A stretch of 64,000 bases of DNA from assembly GCA_947454235.1 (NCBI GenBank), contig CANGIY010000014.1:47330-111329 (forward strand). The letters are read 5' to 3'. The DNA is from Chitinophagaceae bacterium. Lineage in GTDB: Bacteria > Bacteroidota > Bacteroidia > Chitinophagales > Chitinophagaceae. Under the pieces are notes generated by a model. The model was not told where the DNA came from. It saw only the letters and a program-made list of their open reading frames with translations, and made no database searches. Of the stretch, positions 40,001-48,992 are shown piece after piece (the first letter of the stretch is position 1; every line of letters starts with the position of its first letter). Both the position numbers and the translations under genes were made by a program.

Positions 40001-40640
40001 ATCCAAACTGTCCTCTGATACCTAAGTAATAGTATCCTGTAATAGATGGGGTAGTACTGTCGTTGAGGTAAACCGAAACGTTTCCTGCATCATAAACAAC
40101 TTTAACGTGGTGCCAGCCTCCATCTCTTATCCACGTTAATGGACCAAGCACCGGACCTAGCCTTCCTGTTGTAGACCCTTCGACAAATGATGAAACTGAT
40201 CCATTATATCCTAATAAAGTAACAAGTGGGTTATTGCGGTCTCCGTCGTTATCGTAGGTATCAAATATCAAAATCAAACCGGTTGGTGTTGATGGCAAGC
40301 CAATTTGGGAACCTGTAATACCAGTAGGAGGAGGGTTATTTAAAAACCAAAAAGCGATACCATCGGCAGCACTTGTACCAGAGCTAGGAATAATTTGAAA
40401 GTCAAAATTGGCAGTAAACTTGCAATAGCCCGCCATGTTTATTACCGAGTCAAATTTAGCATAAGATGCAACCCCACCTGTAGTACTTGTCAATTGAAAA
40501 ACACTATCGTGGGTACTGGCAGCAGAAGGATAGCTCCAGCCGGTAGTTGAAATTGTGGTGCCGCCCATTGTTGCAGTAAATTGCGCATTCGAGTTGAATA
40601 CTAATAACAATGCAGCGACTATATAAATAATCCTTTTCAT
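37011..40640 (-). CDS. Giant surface protein: L-type-lectin-like N-terminus, Ig-like repeats, gliding-motility/T9SS type B C-terminus
   Basis: DGIAFWFLNNPPPTG...IFDTYDNDGDRNN...WHHVKVVYDAGNVSVYLND; repeated SPVCxGxxLxLxA...YxWTGPNGFTSxxxNPxI; C-terminal IGVPNAFTPSGDYNKTFKINLSGIATLNHFRVFDRWGQLMFET. Confidence 0.88.
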   Translation of the reverse strand: MKRIIYIVAALLLVFNSNAQFTATMGGTTISTTGWSYPSAASTHDSVFQLTSTTGGVASYAKFDSVINMAGYCKFTANFDFQIIPSSGTSAADGIAFWFLNNPPPTGITGSQIGLPSTPTGLILIFDTYDNDGDRNNPLVTLLGYNGSVSSFVEGSTTGRLGPVLGPLTWIRDGGWHHVKVVYDAGNVSVYLNDSTTPSITGYYYLGIRGQFGFSSSTGGVTSRQSIKQVSIVASGCLTPINNGPLCMGDTLRLGAVGDSTGATYSWWGPGGFTSTLQYPIIPNVTYADSGIYYVVKTVAGVPDTASTIVTVNHTPSLTITSNSPVCYGTTLNLTALPDSVGETFSWTGPSGFSASVYNPTRTGFSYADTGVYTVIASLHGCRDTQSVRVTTIRVPVPVATNTSPTCIGYNVTLSASDSAAVSFRWTGPSGYSSTNATNTITSTTAGNAGIYTVVATIGTCTASATTAVTLSPMPPVPIIPVIRPVCSGNNLNLFVTDTAGATYNWTGPNGFTSTLQNPTINNIPTSGEGRYTVTATYGGCTAPPAYVYCYVDSTPALPAIAALTAPFCSNDTLFLTASDSTPGVRYFWEGPDTFSSTTQNPIIDSIQTYNSGVYTVTATLGNCRSSNTVAVIVNQTPDMPTVMATTPVCAGNLLSLSATATPSTGNWYWTGPNGFTSNVEFPAIFGVTVAASGTYYVYEDASGCISPTATVTVVVNPSPTIPKISTNNPVCEGDTIQLRGNNDSTGVSYYWEGPGGFTSSLQNPDILNAASANAGIYTLTASIGPCSKQNQSLVTVNAAPPLLVTSNSPVCTRDTLKFLGTSSPGTRYSWTGPYSFTAAGSAPFRAPAMLEYAGIYHVVATDINGCTSDTSLNISVNQTPLPPWVTWLTYCQYAYASPLIPIDGRNIQWYASASGGTSTSVAPIPSTTVPGVYFFYLSEIVSGCKSDIDSVQVIVYPKPNVTLTPNYTEICPHEVVVYTATDTGKFDTHRWVPSFYLPDSTTLSNVSTPANSIKYLLVTKNEFNCTDTQRAEIIVHPAAIVNIGAGDTVKLYPGQSLHFTPQSNGSAFTWLPNEGLDNNSILDPTVQPALGVKYVVTATTNFGCTAQDSVYVDVQEQSVIGVPNAFTPSGDYNKTFKINLSGIATLNHFRVFDRWGQLMFETKDINEGWDGSFSGKAQPFDVYIYDVQATVSGSGKIVNKTGNVTLIR
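38000..39930 (-). repeat. About eight tandem Ig-like coding repeats of roughly 240 bp
   Basis: Recurrent units with consensus NxPVCxGDTLxL...YxWxGPxGFTSxxQNPxI...GxYTVxAxxGxC. Confidence 0.75.
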
Positions 40641-40772
40641 GAAAGGTGACTATTTTTAATGATGTGGTAAATTTAGATATTAATTGTGGTTCGGCAATAT
40701 ATGTTATGCACAAATCACACAACATTCAATAAATAAGACCTTCATTTGACTCAGTACGGTTGGTTAGGCTCC

Positions 40773-41657
40773 TTATTGTTGTTCAGCCCAGCCTAATCCA
40801 GCAATCTTCACCGTTTTTGTTGATACTTCTAAGCCATCAAGCATAGTTGTTTGGGGTGGCGCAGGTGTATTGTCATAACCATTTCGTCCACCAACTCCAA
40901 CACCCATTCCCGAAAAACCGCCAACACTTATAGACGGTCTTATCATGGGGCGTTTGTTGCCTTTTGGTTGTGCAGGCAATTGAACGTTAGGTTTGTAAGC
41001 TTCTGTTTCGATATATATACCAATGGGTTTGCCTTTATCAACTCTAGAAATTTCAGGTTTGTGCATAAAGCTCGCAAATGGCACTTTCGCTTCCCAAAAT
41101 AGATTGCCTTCACCATCTAATGCCATAGCCACTTCTATGCCACAGCTATCGTGTTCTTTCAATAGAAATTGTCCTTCGCACCCTTTGAAACCTTGCAGGG
41201 AATAGTCGTTGCAATATTTGTATTCATCTGCAACTTTTTCCATTAGTTCCCACCTCATTTTTTCCTGATTGGGAATCACTTTGATTGACTCGCTTGTTTG
41301 AGGGCGATTTGATTTGTACTCATCAGGTACCGGGAAATTGATGGCTGTTTTTTCATCGTGGTTCGCAGTTTTATCAATCCAAACGGTTAGCCCCCGGTGC
41401 ATTATTTTAAGTTGTGTTGCAAGGTCGCCGGTTTCTATTCGCAGATAGAGGTTGTTTTTGTCGTTTGTTACTGAATACCCAAGCCTTGCCTTAACATCGT
41501 AGTCTTTATAGTCAGCCGACCAATCGTCTTTTTTGCCATCAATTGTGATAGGGCTCACCTGCCAATATCCCTGGTACTTTTTGTATTTTTTCTGGTTAGA
41601 AGTACTACAAGACGCTAAAAAAAATAAACAGTTAAAAAAGAAAAATAATTTACGCAT
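40773..41657 (-). CDS. Lipoprotein with CBM9/DOMON-like domain
   Basis: Lipobox-like LFFLASCST; ITIDGKKDDWSADYKDYDVKARLGYSVTNDKNNLYLRIETGD. ORF open to 41696. Confidence 0.6.
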   Translation of the reverse strand: MRKLFFFFNCLFFLASCSTSNQKKYKKYQGYWQVSPITIDGKKDDWSADYKDYDVKARLGYSVTNDKNNLYLRIETGDLATQLKIMHRGLTVWIDKTANHDEKTAINFPVPDEYKSNRPQTSESIKVIPNQEKMRWELMEKVADEYKYCNDYSLQGFKGCEGQFLLKEHDSCGIEVAMALDGEGNLFWEAKVPFASFMHKPEISRVDKGKPIGIYIETEAYKPNVQLPAQPKGNKRPMIRPSISVGGFSGMGVGVGGRNGYDNTPAPPQTTMLDGLEVSTKTVKIAGLGWAEQQ

Positions 41658-41848
41658 AGTTGGGCTTGTGTTTTCGCTTTGTTGTTTGACCTCCAAGTAA
41701 TTGCGAAGTTAAATGATTATTAAACTACTGAGTCCTAATAGTAAAAACTAGGGACATGAAAATTTAATTATTGATATTTAAGTGTAATATTCCCTAGTTT
41801 CAGTAGTTTCGCAACGGTTTTTAGTTCAAAAATAGAGAAAGTATGATA

Positions 41849-42280
41849 GGCATGGAAGTAAAGACCTTATTGAAGGATATTTTTGCGAAAATTCATCAGT
41901 CCGCTGAAGCTCTGGACGCAGATTTCACTACTTCAAACATAAAAAGTTTGAAGAAAGAGCTTAAGGTCATCAGGTCATTTATGAGTTTTGTTAGGAGTAA
42001 TAACTCTGATAAAAACTTTCATATGCCCGATAAAGTCAAGAAAGTATACATAACGTTAGGTGCAATTTGTGAGTGGTTAGAAGAAAATCCCGGAAAGGAT
42101 ACTGATGATAACCCGTTGTGGGTAAACATATTCAATGTTGCGAAAGGTGAATGGGAAAGAAACTACTCTCCAGCGATTTTTAAGAAGTTTGAAGCCTACC
42201 TTATAGATTATCATTATGGCAAGATTCACCCTGATGTATTTCGTAATTTCCTGAGCCTCAAGGATAAAGCAGAAATGTAG
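41849..42280 (+). CDS. Hypothetical alpha-helical protein
   Basis: Isolated 144-codon ORF, Bacteroidota-like codon use, no recognised family. Start 41843 also possible. Confidence 0.6.
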   Translation, partial: GMEVKTLLKDIFAKIHQSAEALDADFTTSNIKSLKKELKVIRSFMSFVRSNNSDKNFHMPDKVKKVYITLGAICEWLEENPGKDTDDNPLWVNIFNVAKGEWERNYSPAIFKKFEAYLIDYHYGKIHPDVFRNFLSLKDKAEM

Positions 42281-42519
42281 TACTACATTAGTATAGTACG
42301 GCAGCGATGTGTTTTGCACCCAAATTTTGGGGTGTTTTACCAGTATTTTTAGCAAGAGATCAATGGTGAATTTTACGTTTGAAATTTTACCAAATTGTTA
42401 TTGGTGAATTGTATTTTGAATAGACGTTTTTTCGTAAATTCGCAATCCGTTCAAAAATTCAAACTTCATTTACGTATTTACGAATCGATAGTTTGTAACT
42501 CTTAGTTAAAAAAACCAGT

Positions 42520-44745
42520 ATGAAAGCTAAAAACACATCCAGACCTGCTTTTGACCTAAAATATGAGTTGAATCAGTATTTTGGTTTCGACTCATTCAAA
42601 GGTGAGCAGGAAAGAATCATTCAAAGTGTACTGGATGGCAACGATACTTTTGTAATTATGCCAACAGGTGGCGGTAAGTCACTCTGTTATCAGTTACCGG
42701 CTCTTTTGTGTGAAGGGGTTGCAATTATTGTTTCTCCACTCATCGCACTTATGAAAAATCAGGTTGATTTAATAAGGGGGTATAGCAGCAAAGACAATAT
42801 TGCGCACTTCCTGAATTCAACCTTATCGAAATCTCAACAAAAGAAAGTAAAATCTGACCTTACTGAAGGAAAGACGAAAATGCTATACGTAGCTCCTGAA
42901 ACATTGACAAAACAGGAAAATATCGCTTTTTTCTCCGACCTCAACATTTCATTTATTGCTGTTGACGAAGCACACTGTATTTCAGAATGGGGACATGATT
43001 TCCGTCCTGAGTACCGCAAACTGAGGGGTATGATTAACGAAATCAATCGTGAACTACCAATTATTGCACTTACAGCAACCGCGACTCCAAAAGTTCAGGA
43101 TGATATTGTTAAGAACCTTGAGTTGGAATTGCCGCATATCTTTAAAGATTCGTTCAACAGGCCGAATCTTTACTACGAAGTAGTGCCAAAAGTGAGCAAA
43201 GAACAGGTTTTGAAACACATTGTGAAATTCATTACCGGTATGAAAGGTAAAAGTGGTATTATTTATACCCTTAACCGTAAAACCACTGAAGAGCTAGCTC
43301 AAACGCTCAATGCAAATGGCATTTCTGCAGTGGCGTACCACGCTGGTTTGGAGTCTCCCCTCAGGGCGCAAAGACAAGATCAGTTCTTACATGAAAAAGT
43401 AGATGTCATAGTCGCTACCATTGCCTTCGGTATGGGTATTGATAAACCAGATGTCCGCTTTGTTATGCACTACAACATTCCTAAATCGCTTGAAAACTAC
43501 TACCAGGAAACCGGTAGGGCAGGAAGAGACGGTTTAGAGGGCAAGTGTGTTTTGTATTATTCTTATAAAGACGTTCAAAAGCTCGAACACTTAATGCGCG
43601 ATAAGCCATTAAGCGAACGTGAAATGGGTGCTCAGTTGATTTCAGAAACACTTGCCTATGTAGAAAGCGGTGTGTGCAGAAGGAAGCTTTTGTTGCATTA
43701 CTTTGGTGAAGAGTATAAAACAGAAAATTGCGATAGCTGCGACAACTGTAAAAATCCTAAAGAAAAACTTGAAGTTAAAGACAGCGTAAAAATTACACTT
43801 GACGCCATTAATGAACTCGATGAGCGTTTTGGTATTGAATACGTTGTAAACATCATACTTGGTAAAGCCAATCCTCAGGTTCAAACTTACAGGCACGATA
43901 AATTAAAATCGTTCGGTAAGGGGCTTATCATGGAAATGGAAGCTAACTTCTGGTACTCTCTTATTCGCCAGATGATTCTTGAGGGAATGATCAGGAAAGA
44001 TATAGAGGAGTATGGATTGCTAAAAGTGACTGAAAAAGGTCATAAGTTCCTTAAAAAGCCATATTCTATTCAGGTGGTATTGAACCACAACTATGAAGAC
44101 GCGCAAGGCGACGACGACGAAGCAAGCGGTGCCGTATCAGGACCTGCGGCTGTAGATCCTGCGTTGTTTGAGATGCTGAAAGGCTTGAGGAAACAAATCG
44201 CTAAAGAGAAAAACCTGCCTCCGTTCGTAATCTTCCTCGAAAATTCATTGGAAGATATGGCTACTAACTATCCTACTACGCTTGAAGAGCTGGAAAAGAT
44301 ACAAGGGGTAAGCAAGGGTAAATCAATTCGTTACGGTAAGAAATTTGTGGAATTGATTGGTCGCTACGTTGAAGAAAACGATATCGTTAAACCTGACGAT
44401 TTTGTGATGAAGAGCGTAGTGAACAAGAGCGGTATGAAGGTGTTCATTATCCAGAACATTGATAAGAAAATACCATTGGAGACAATTGCTAAAAACAAAG
44501 GTTTATCGATTCAGGAATTACTTGTTGAGATGGAAACTATTGTTGCTAGTGGTACACGTTTGAACCTGGATTATTGCCTTGAGCAAGAACTTGATGAAGA
44601 CGAACAAGACGAAATTTTTGAGTTCTTCAGAAGCAGTGCTGATGATGACATGGAAGGTGCTTTCGAGGAATTCCGCGACCGCGATGTAAGTATCGAACAC
44701 CTGAAAATGATGCGCATCAAATTCATGAGTGAATACGCCAACTAA
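42520..44745 (+). CDS. recQ: ATP-dependent DNA helicase RecQ
   Basis: FVIMPTGGGKSLCYQLPAL, VDEAHCISEWGHDFRPEYRKL, YYQETGRAGRDGLEGKC, Zn motif, HRDC-like C-terminus. Confidence 0.97.
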   Translation: MKAKNTSRPAFDLKYELNQYFGFDSFKGEQERIIQSVLDGNDTFVIMPTGGGKSLCYQLPALLCEGVAIIVSPLIALMKNQVDLIRGYSSKDNIAHFLNSTLSKSQQKKVKSDLTEGKTKMLYVAPETLTKQENIAFFSDLNISFIAVDEAHCISEWGHDFRPEYRKLRGMINEINRELPIIALTATATPKVQDDIVKNLELELPHIFKDSFNRPNLYYEVVPKVSKEQVLKHIVKFITGMKGKSGIIYTLNRKTTEELAQTLNANGISAVAYHAGLESPLRAQRQDQFLHEKVDVIVATIAFGMGIDKPDVRFVMHYNIPKSLENYYQETGRAGRDGLEGKCVLYYSYKDVQKLEHLMRDKPLSEREMGAQLISETLAYVESGVCRRKLLLHYFGEEYKTENCDSCDNCKNPKEKLEVKDSVKITLDAINELDERFGIEYVVNIILGKANPQVQTYRHDKLKSFGKGLIMEMEANFWYSLIRQMILEGMIRKDIEEYGLLKVTEKGHKFLKKPYSIQVVLNHNYEDAQGDDDEASGAVSGPAAVDPALFEMLKGLRKQIAKEKNLPPFVIFLENSLEDMATNYPTTLEELEKIQGVSKGKSIRYGKKFVELIGRYVEENDIVKPDDFVMKSVVNKSGMKVFIIQNIDKKIPLETIAKNKGLSIQELLVEMETIVASGTRLNLDYCLEQELDEDEQDEIFEFFRSSADDDMEGAFEEFRDRDVSIEHLKMMRIKFMSEYAN

Positions 44746-44769
44746 AAAAAGCAATCCTTATATAATACG

Positions 44770-44799
44770 AAAGCCGCTCTTTTTTGGGCGGCTTTTGCT
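44770..44799 (+). terminator. Rho-independent terminator after recQ
   Basis: AAAGCCGCTCTTTTTTGGGCGGCTTTTG. Confidence 0.7.
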
Positions 44800-44827
44800 T
44801 TATGGGGGGGGCAGTGTATAAAACCTA

Positions 44828-44863
44828 CCAAAAAAACGGGCTGCTCAATGAAGAACAGCCCGC
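44828..44863 (-). terminator. Rho-independent terminator after aconitase (minus)
   Basis: Minus strand: CGGGCTGTTC-TTCATT-GAGCAGCCCGTTTTTT. Confidence 0.72.
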
Positions 44864-44887
44864 TGTAGTATTTAAGTTTTTGATTTA

Positions 44888-47161
44888 CTACGCTTTTGCA
44901 GCAGCAAAGCTAGCTCTGATCACATTCAATGCGCCGCCTGCTTTGAACCACTCAATTTGTTGTTCATTGTAAGTGTGGTTAACTGTAATGGTATCGCTGC
45001 TGCCGTTTTTGTGGTTCAATACCACTTTCAAAGCAACACCCGGAGCGAAAGACTCTAAGCCTACGATATCAATGTTGTCATCTTCCTGAATTTTGTCGTA
45101 GTCAGCTTTATCGTTGAATGTGATAGCCAACATACCTTGTTTTTTCAGGTTAGTTTCGTGGATACGAGCGAAGCTTTTCACCAAAATAGCTGAAACGCCT
45201 AGGTGTCTTGGCTCCATAGCTGCGTGTTCACGGCTGCTACCTTCACCATAGTTTTCGTCGCCTACAACAATACTGCCAATGCCATTTGCTTTATAATCGC
45301 GTTGTACCGCAGGTACTTCGCCATAAGCACCGGTCAATTGGTTTTTAACGTTGTTCGTTTCGTTGTTGAAAGCATTCACCGCACCAATCAACATATTATT
45401 AGAAATGTTGTCAAGGTGACCACGGAATTTCAACCAAGGACCCGCCATTGAGATGTGGTCAGTAGTACATTTTCCGAATGCTTTAATCAACAATTTCAAA
45501 CCTTTAAGGTCAGTACCATTCCAAGGAGTGAATGGAGCCAACAATTGCAAACGAGCACTAGTTGGGCTAACAACCACCTGTACTTTTGAACCGTCTTCAG
45601 CCGGAGCAATGTAACCCGCGTCTTCAACGTCGAAGCCTTTTGTAGGCAATTCATAACCTTGAGGTTCAGCTAATTTCACCTGCTCACCTTTTTCGTTCGT
45701 CAGAGTGTCAGTCAATGGGTTGAAAGACAAACGACCAGCGATAGCGAATGCAGTCGTGATTTCAGGAGAAGCTACGAAAGCGTGTGTAGATGCAAGGCTG
45801 TCATTACGCTTAGCGAAGTTCCTGTTATAAGAAGTAACGATTGTATTTTTTCTGTTTGGGTCGTCGATGTGACGTGACCACTGACCAATGCAAGGACCGC
45901 AAGCATTAGCAAGTACTACACCACCCATTTTACCGAATGTTTCCAACATGCCGTCACGCTCAATTGTGTAACGAACCATTTCAGAACCCGGAGTGATATT
46001 GTATTCACTTTTTGCAACCAAACCTTTGTTCATAGCATCTTCAGCGATGAAAGCAGAACGGCTGATGTCTTCGTAAGAAGAGTTGGTACATGAACCAATC
46101 AAAGCAACGTCTACTTTATCAGGCCAGCCGTGTTCAGCAACAGCTTTCGCCATTTGGCTGATAGGGGTAGCTAAATCCGGAGTGAAAGGACCATTTACGT
46201 GTGGTTCTAATTCATTCAGGTTTATTTCAATAATTTGGTCGTAGTATGCAGCAGGGTTAGCATAAACTTCAGCATCAGAACGCAAGTGTTCTTTAACTGC
46301 GTCAGCTAAAGCAGCAACATCGGCGCGACTAGTACCTTTCAGGTAGTCAGCCATTTTTGGGTCATAAGCAAACATTGAACAAGTAGCACCTATTTCAGCA
46401 CCCATGTTACAAATTGTTGCTTTACCAGTACAGCTCAGGCTTTCTGCGCCATCACCAAAATATTCAACGATTGCACCAGTACCACCTTTTACTGTAAGAA
46501 TACCGGCAACTTTAAGAATAACGTCTTTTGCTGAAGTCCAGCCGTTCATTTTTCCTGTCAACTTAACACCAATCAGTTTTGGCATTTTAAGTTCCCATGG
46601 AAGACCAGCCATAACGTCAACGGCATCAGCACCACCAACACCAATCGCAATCATACCCAAACCACCAGCGTTAGGCGTGTGGCTATCGGTACCAATCATC
46701 ATACCGCCAGGGAATGCATAGTTTTCAAGCACTACCTGGTGAATGATACCTGCACCCGGTTTCCAGAAACCGATACCATATTTGTTAGATATTGAAGAAA
46801 GGAAATCATACACTTCTTTATTCACGTCAACAGCGGTAGCCAAATCTTCTTTAGCACCCACTTTAGCCTGAATCAAGTGGTCGCAATGCACTGTGCTAGG
46901 AACAGCAGCTTTATCGCGGCCGCAAGTGCTGAACTGCAACAATGCCATCTGAGCAGTAGCATCCTGCATCGCAACGCGGTCAGGGTTGAAGTTTACATAG
47001 TCTTTACCCCTTACAAAAGCAGTAGTAGTGTCGTCGCAAACGTGGCTGTAAAGCGTTTTTTCAGCAAGCGTCATTGGCCTGCCCAGTGTTTTACGCGCAG
47101 CAGCAATTTTGCCCGGTAACTCACTGTAGATTTTCCTGATTAGTTCAATATCAAATGCCAT
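44888..47161 (-). CDS. acnA: Aconitate hydratase
   Basis: [51 protein letters not shown] promoter-like CAAAATTA lies at 47192-47199, so the start at [10 protein letters not shown] (47161) is preferred. Confidence 0.93.
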   Translation of the reverse strand: MAFDIELIRKIYSELPGKIAAARKTLGRPMTLAEKTLYSHVCDDTTTAFVRGKDYVNFNPDRVAMQDATAQMALLQFSTCGRDKAAVPSTVHCDHLIQAKVGAKEDLATAVDVNKEVYDFLSSISNKYGIGFWKPGAGIIHQVVLENYAFPGGMMIGTDSHTPNAGGLGMIAIGVGGADAVDVMAGLPWELKMPKLIGVKLTGKMNGWTSAKDVILKVAGILTVKGGTGAIVEYFGDGAESLSCTGKATICNMGAEIGATCSMFAYDPKMADYLKGTSRADVAALADAVKEHLRSDAEVYANPAAYYDQIIEINLNELEPHVNGPFTPDLATPISQMAKAVAEHGWPDKVDVALIGSCTNSSYEDISRSAFIAEDAMNKGLVAKSEYNITPGSEMVRYTIERDGMLETFGKMGGVVLANACGPCIGQWSRHIDDPNRKNTIVTSYNRNFAKRNDSLASTHAFVASPEITTAFAIAGRLSFNPLTDTLTNEKGEQVKLAEPQGYELPTKGFDVEDAGYIAPAEDGSKVQVVVSPTSARLQLLAPFTPWNGTDLKGLKLLIKAFGKCTTDHISMAGPWLKFRGHLDNISNNMLIGAVNAFNNETNNVKNQLTGAYGEVPAVQRDYKANGIGSIVVGDENYGEGSSREHAAMEPRHLGVSAILVKSFARIHETNLKKQGMLAITFNDKADYDKIQEDDNIDIVGLESFAPGVALKVVLNHKNGSSDTITVNHTYNEQQIEWFKAGGALNVIRASFAAAKA

Positions 47162-47191
47162 TGAGAAAAAGTTTAATACAATATTTGGGTG

Positions 47192-47199
47192 CAAAATTA
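47192..47199 (-). promoter_or_regulatory. Candidate Bacteroidota -7 element for aconitase (TAATTTTG on minus strand)
   Basis: TAnnTTTG match about 30 nt upstream of the preferred start. Confidence 0.4.
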
Positions 47200-47393
47200 C
47201 TATAAAAGTTGTAAAGGTGGTTGCGAAATGGGCGATTTGTATTTCAAGTTAATAACATTTTAACCATGCTTAATTAGAAAAACGGGCGAAAATCCATGAA
47301 CATCAATTTTTTAGTTAGAATCCCCAAAAAAACTTTCCCAAAACTGTAACTTTTAAACCACTCCTGCGATTCATGTAACATTGGGCATTTCCG

Positions 47394-47401
47394 TAATTTT
47401 G
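47394..47401 (+). promoter_or_regulatory. Candidate Bacteroidota -7 element (TAATTTTG)
   Basis: TAnnTTTG match about 20 nt upstream of the 47424 start. Confidence 0.38.
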
Positions 47402-47423
47402 ACCCTCTATTACTATAAGTATG

Positions 47424-48665
47424 ATGAAGAAATCGTTTACCTTTTTGCTGGTGCTTGTGGTTTCGGCACTGAATGTTATTGCACAGGAAAATCCGTACAA
47501 AAAAGAAACGGACAATATTTTTCAGGCATTCAAAACCAAAAAGTTCGATCTTATTAAAGACTACTTTACTGCCGAAACTAAAATTGGCACGTTGCCGCAA
47601 GGCATGGCAGGAATGATAGTACCTCAGTTGCTCAATCAATTGCCTGAACCTAAAGACTATAAGGTAACTGCTGTGGAAAAGGAAAACGGAGGGACTAGAG
47701 TAAAAACTACCTATAATTATGTAAACGGAATGACCCGCGAACAAAGCTTTTTGTTCAATACCGACCACAAATTGCTTGACTTCGATGTGTTGGGTGGCGT
47801 GCAAACCATGACGGCCGAAATGCCGCAGGCTAAGAACGATGTTAGTTTCACCATGCCATTCAAGTTACATCGCAACGTGATTTATGTAAAGGCAAAACTG
47901 AACGGTAAAGTAGAAAATTTCATTTTCGATAGCGGGTGCCCTACACTAGTGTTGAATTCAAAACACAAGGGTAACAAAACTGATGGAGCAGCGGGCATGG
48001 AAGTGCGGGGTATTGGTGGCAAGAACACTACTACTACAGTTGATATGGAATCGTTCGAGTTCGGTGCCATTAAATTGGGTAAAACAAAATCCATTGGTAT
48101 GTCTATGACCCACCTCGAAAAAACAACATTTCGCAGAATGGCTGGGATAATAGGATATAGCCTGTTTCAGAATTATGAAGTTACTTTCGATTACGAAAAT
48201 AAGCTCCTGACATTCACTAAACTAGATAAAGAAGGAAATCCTGAGGGCGGCAACAAGGCAGGAGAGAAGTACGATTCTGTGAAATTTAATTTGGTACAAC
48301 ATATCCCTGTTTTTGATATTCAGGTTGCAGGTAAACCCTATAAAATGGGTTTTGATTGTGGTGCATCAACCAACCTAATGTATGAGAAATACATTCCTGA
48401 AATTAAAGCTAACCTGGGTAAATTGAAAAAGGTGAAAATGAGAGGTGCAGGAGAAAAAACAGTAAAGGCTAAAAGAACCAAAGTTCAGAATATCACAGTT
48501 TCTAATGTACACCTCGATGCGCAGAAATATGCTTTTGAAGACGCTACACTCGATCAAATTAATTCAGCCTATGGATCCGGTATCGACGGACTGATGGGCT
48601 ACGAATTGTTGAAGTCGCACAAAGTGGTGGTCAATTATATTAAGAAAGTAATAAAAGTCTATTAG
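47424..48665 (+). CDS. Secreted retropepsin-like aspartyl protease
   Basis: Signal peptide; FIFDSGCPTLVLNS and MGFDCGASTNLMYEKY aspartyl-protease-like motifs; IDGLMGYELLKSHKVVVNY. Confidence 0.78.
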   Translation: MKKSFTFLLVLVVSALNVIAQENPYKKETDNIFQAFKTKKFDLIKDYFTAETKIGTLPQGMAGMIVPQLLNQLPEPKDYKVTAVEKENGGTRVKTTYNYVNGMTREQSFLFNTDHKLLDFDVLGGVQTMTAEMPQAKNDVSFTMPFKLHRNVIYVKAKLNGKVENFIFDSGCPTLVLNSKHKGNKTDGAAGMEVRGIGGKNTTTTVDMESFEFGAIKLGKTKSIGMSMTHLEKTTFRRMAGIIGYSLFQNYEVTFDYENKLLTFTKLDKEGNPEGGNKAGEKYDSVKFNLVQHIPVFDIQVAGKPYKMGFDCGASTNLMYEKYIPEIKANLGKLKKVKMRGAGEKTVKAKRTKVQNITVSNVHLDAQKYAFEDATLDQINSAYGSGIDGLMGYELLKSHKVVVNYIKKVIKVY

Positions 48666-48714
48666 TTTTCGTTATTTTTATAACCTGTTTTTGCTTGCAA
48701 ACTGAAAGCGTTCA

Positions 48715-48966
48715 ATGAACATCAACATGCATTTTCGTAAATATTTTTACTTTCTTTTCGCTCTTTTGACTTTCTCCTTGGTTGCTGATGCGCAAACAAA
48801 AAAAAGGAAGCCCAAAAAGCATCACGTTACTCATGTTAAGAAAGTAAACCTATCCTCAAAAAGTGAATCAACCGACAGTGCAAGTGCAGTAGCAAAAAAG
48901 AAGACCAAGGTGTTGGGTGTACTCAAAGAAAAGAGTTTTAAAAGACCGGACTCATCAAAAAAATAG
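48715..48966 (+). CDS. Small secreted basic protein, unknown function
   Basis: Signal peptide ...FYFLFALLTFSLVADAQ followed by a Lys/Ser-rich 50-residue mature region. Confidence 0.6.
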   Translation: MNINMHFRKYFYFLFALLTFSLVADAQTKKRKPKKHHVTHVKKVNLSSKSESTDSASAVAKKKTKVLGVLKEKSFKRPDSSKK

Positions 48967-48992
48967 ACAATCAAAATTCAAAAACTTCGTTC

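Noticed and set aside
44804-44811. G8 homopolymer between the recQ and aconitase terminators
   Set aside because: Intergenic between convergent genes, so no promoter or reading frame for phase variation to act on.
47274-47804. 176-aa minus ORF
   Set aside because: Antisense to the 5' part of the retropepsin-like protease, which has a clear signal peptide and motifs.
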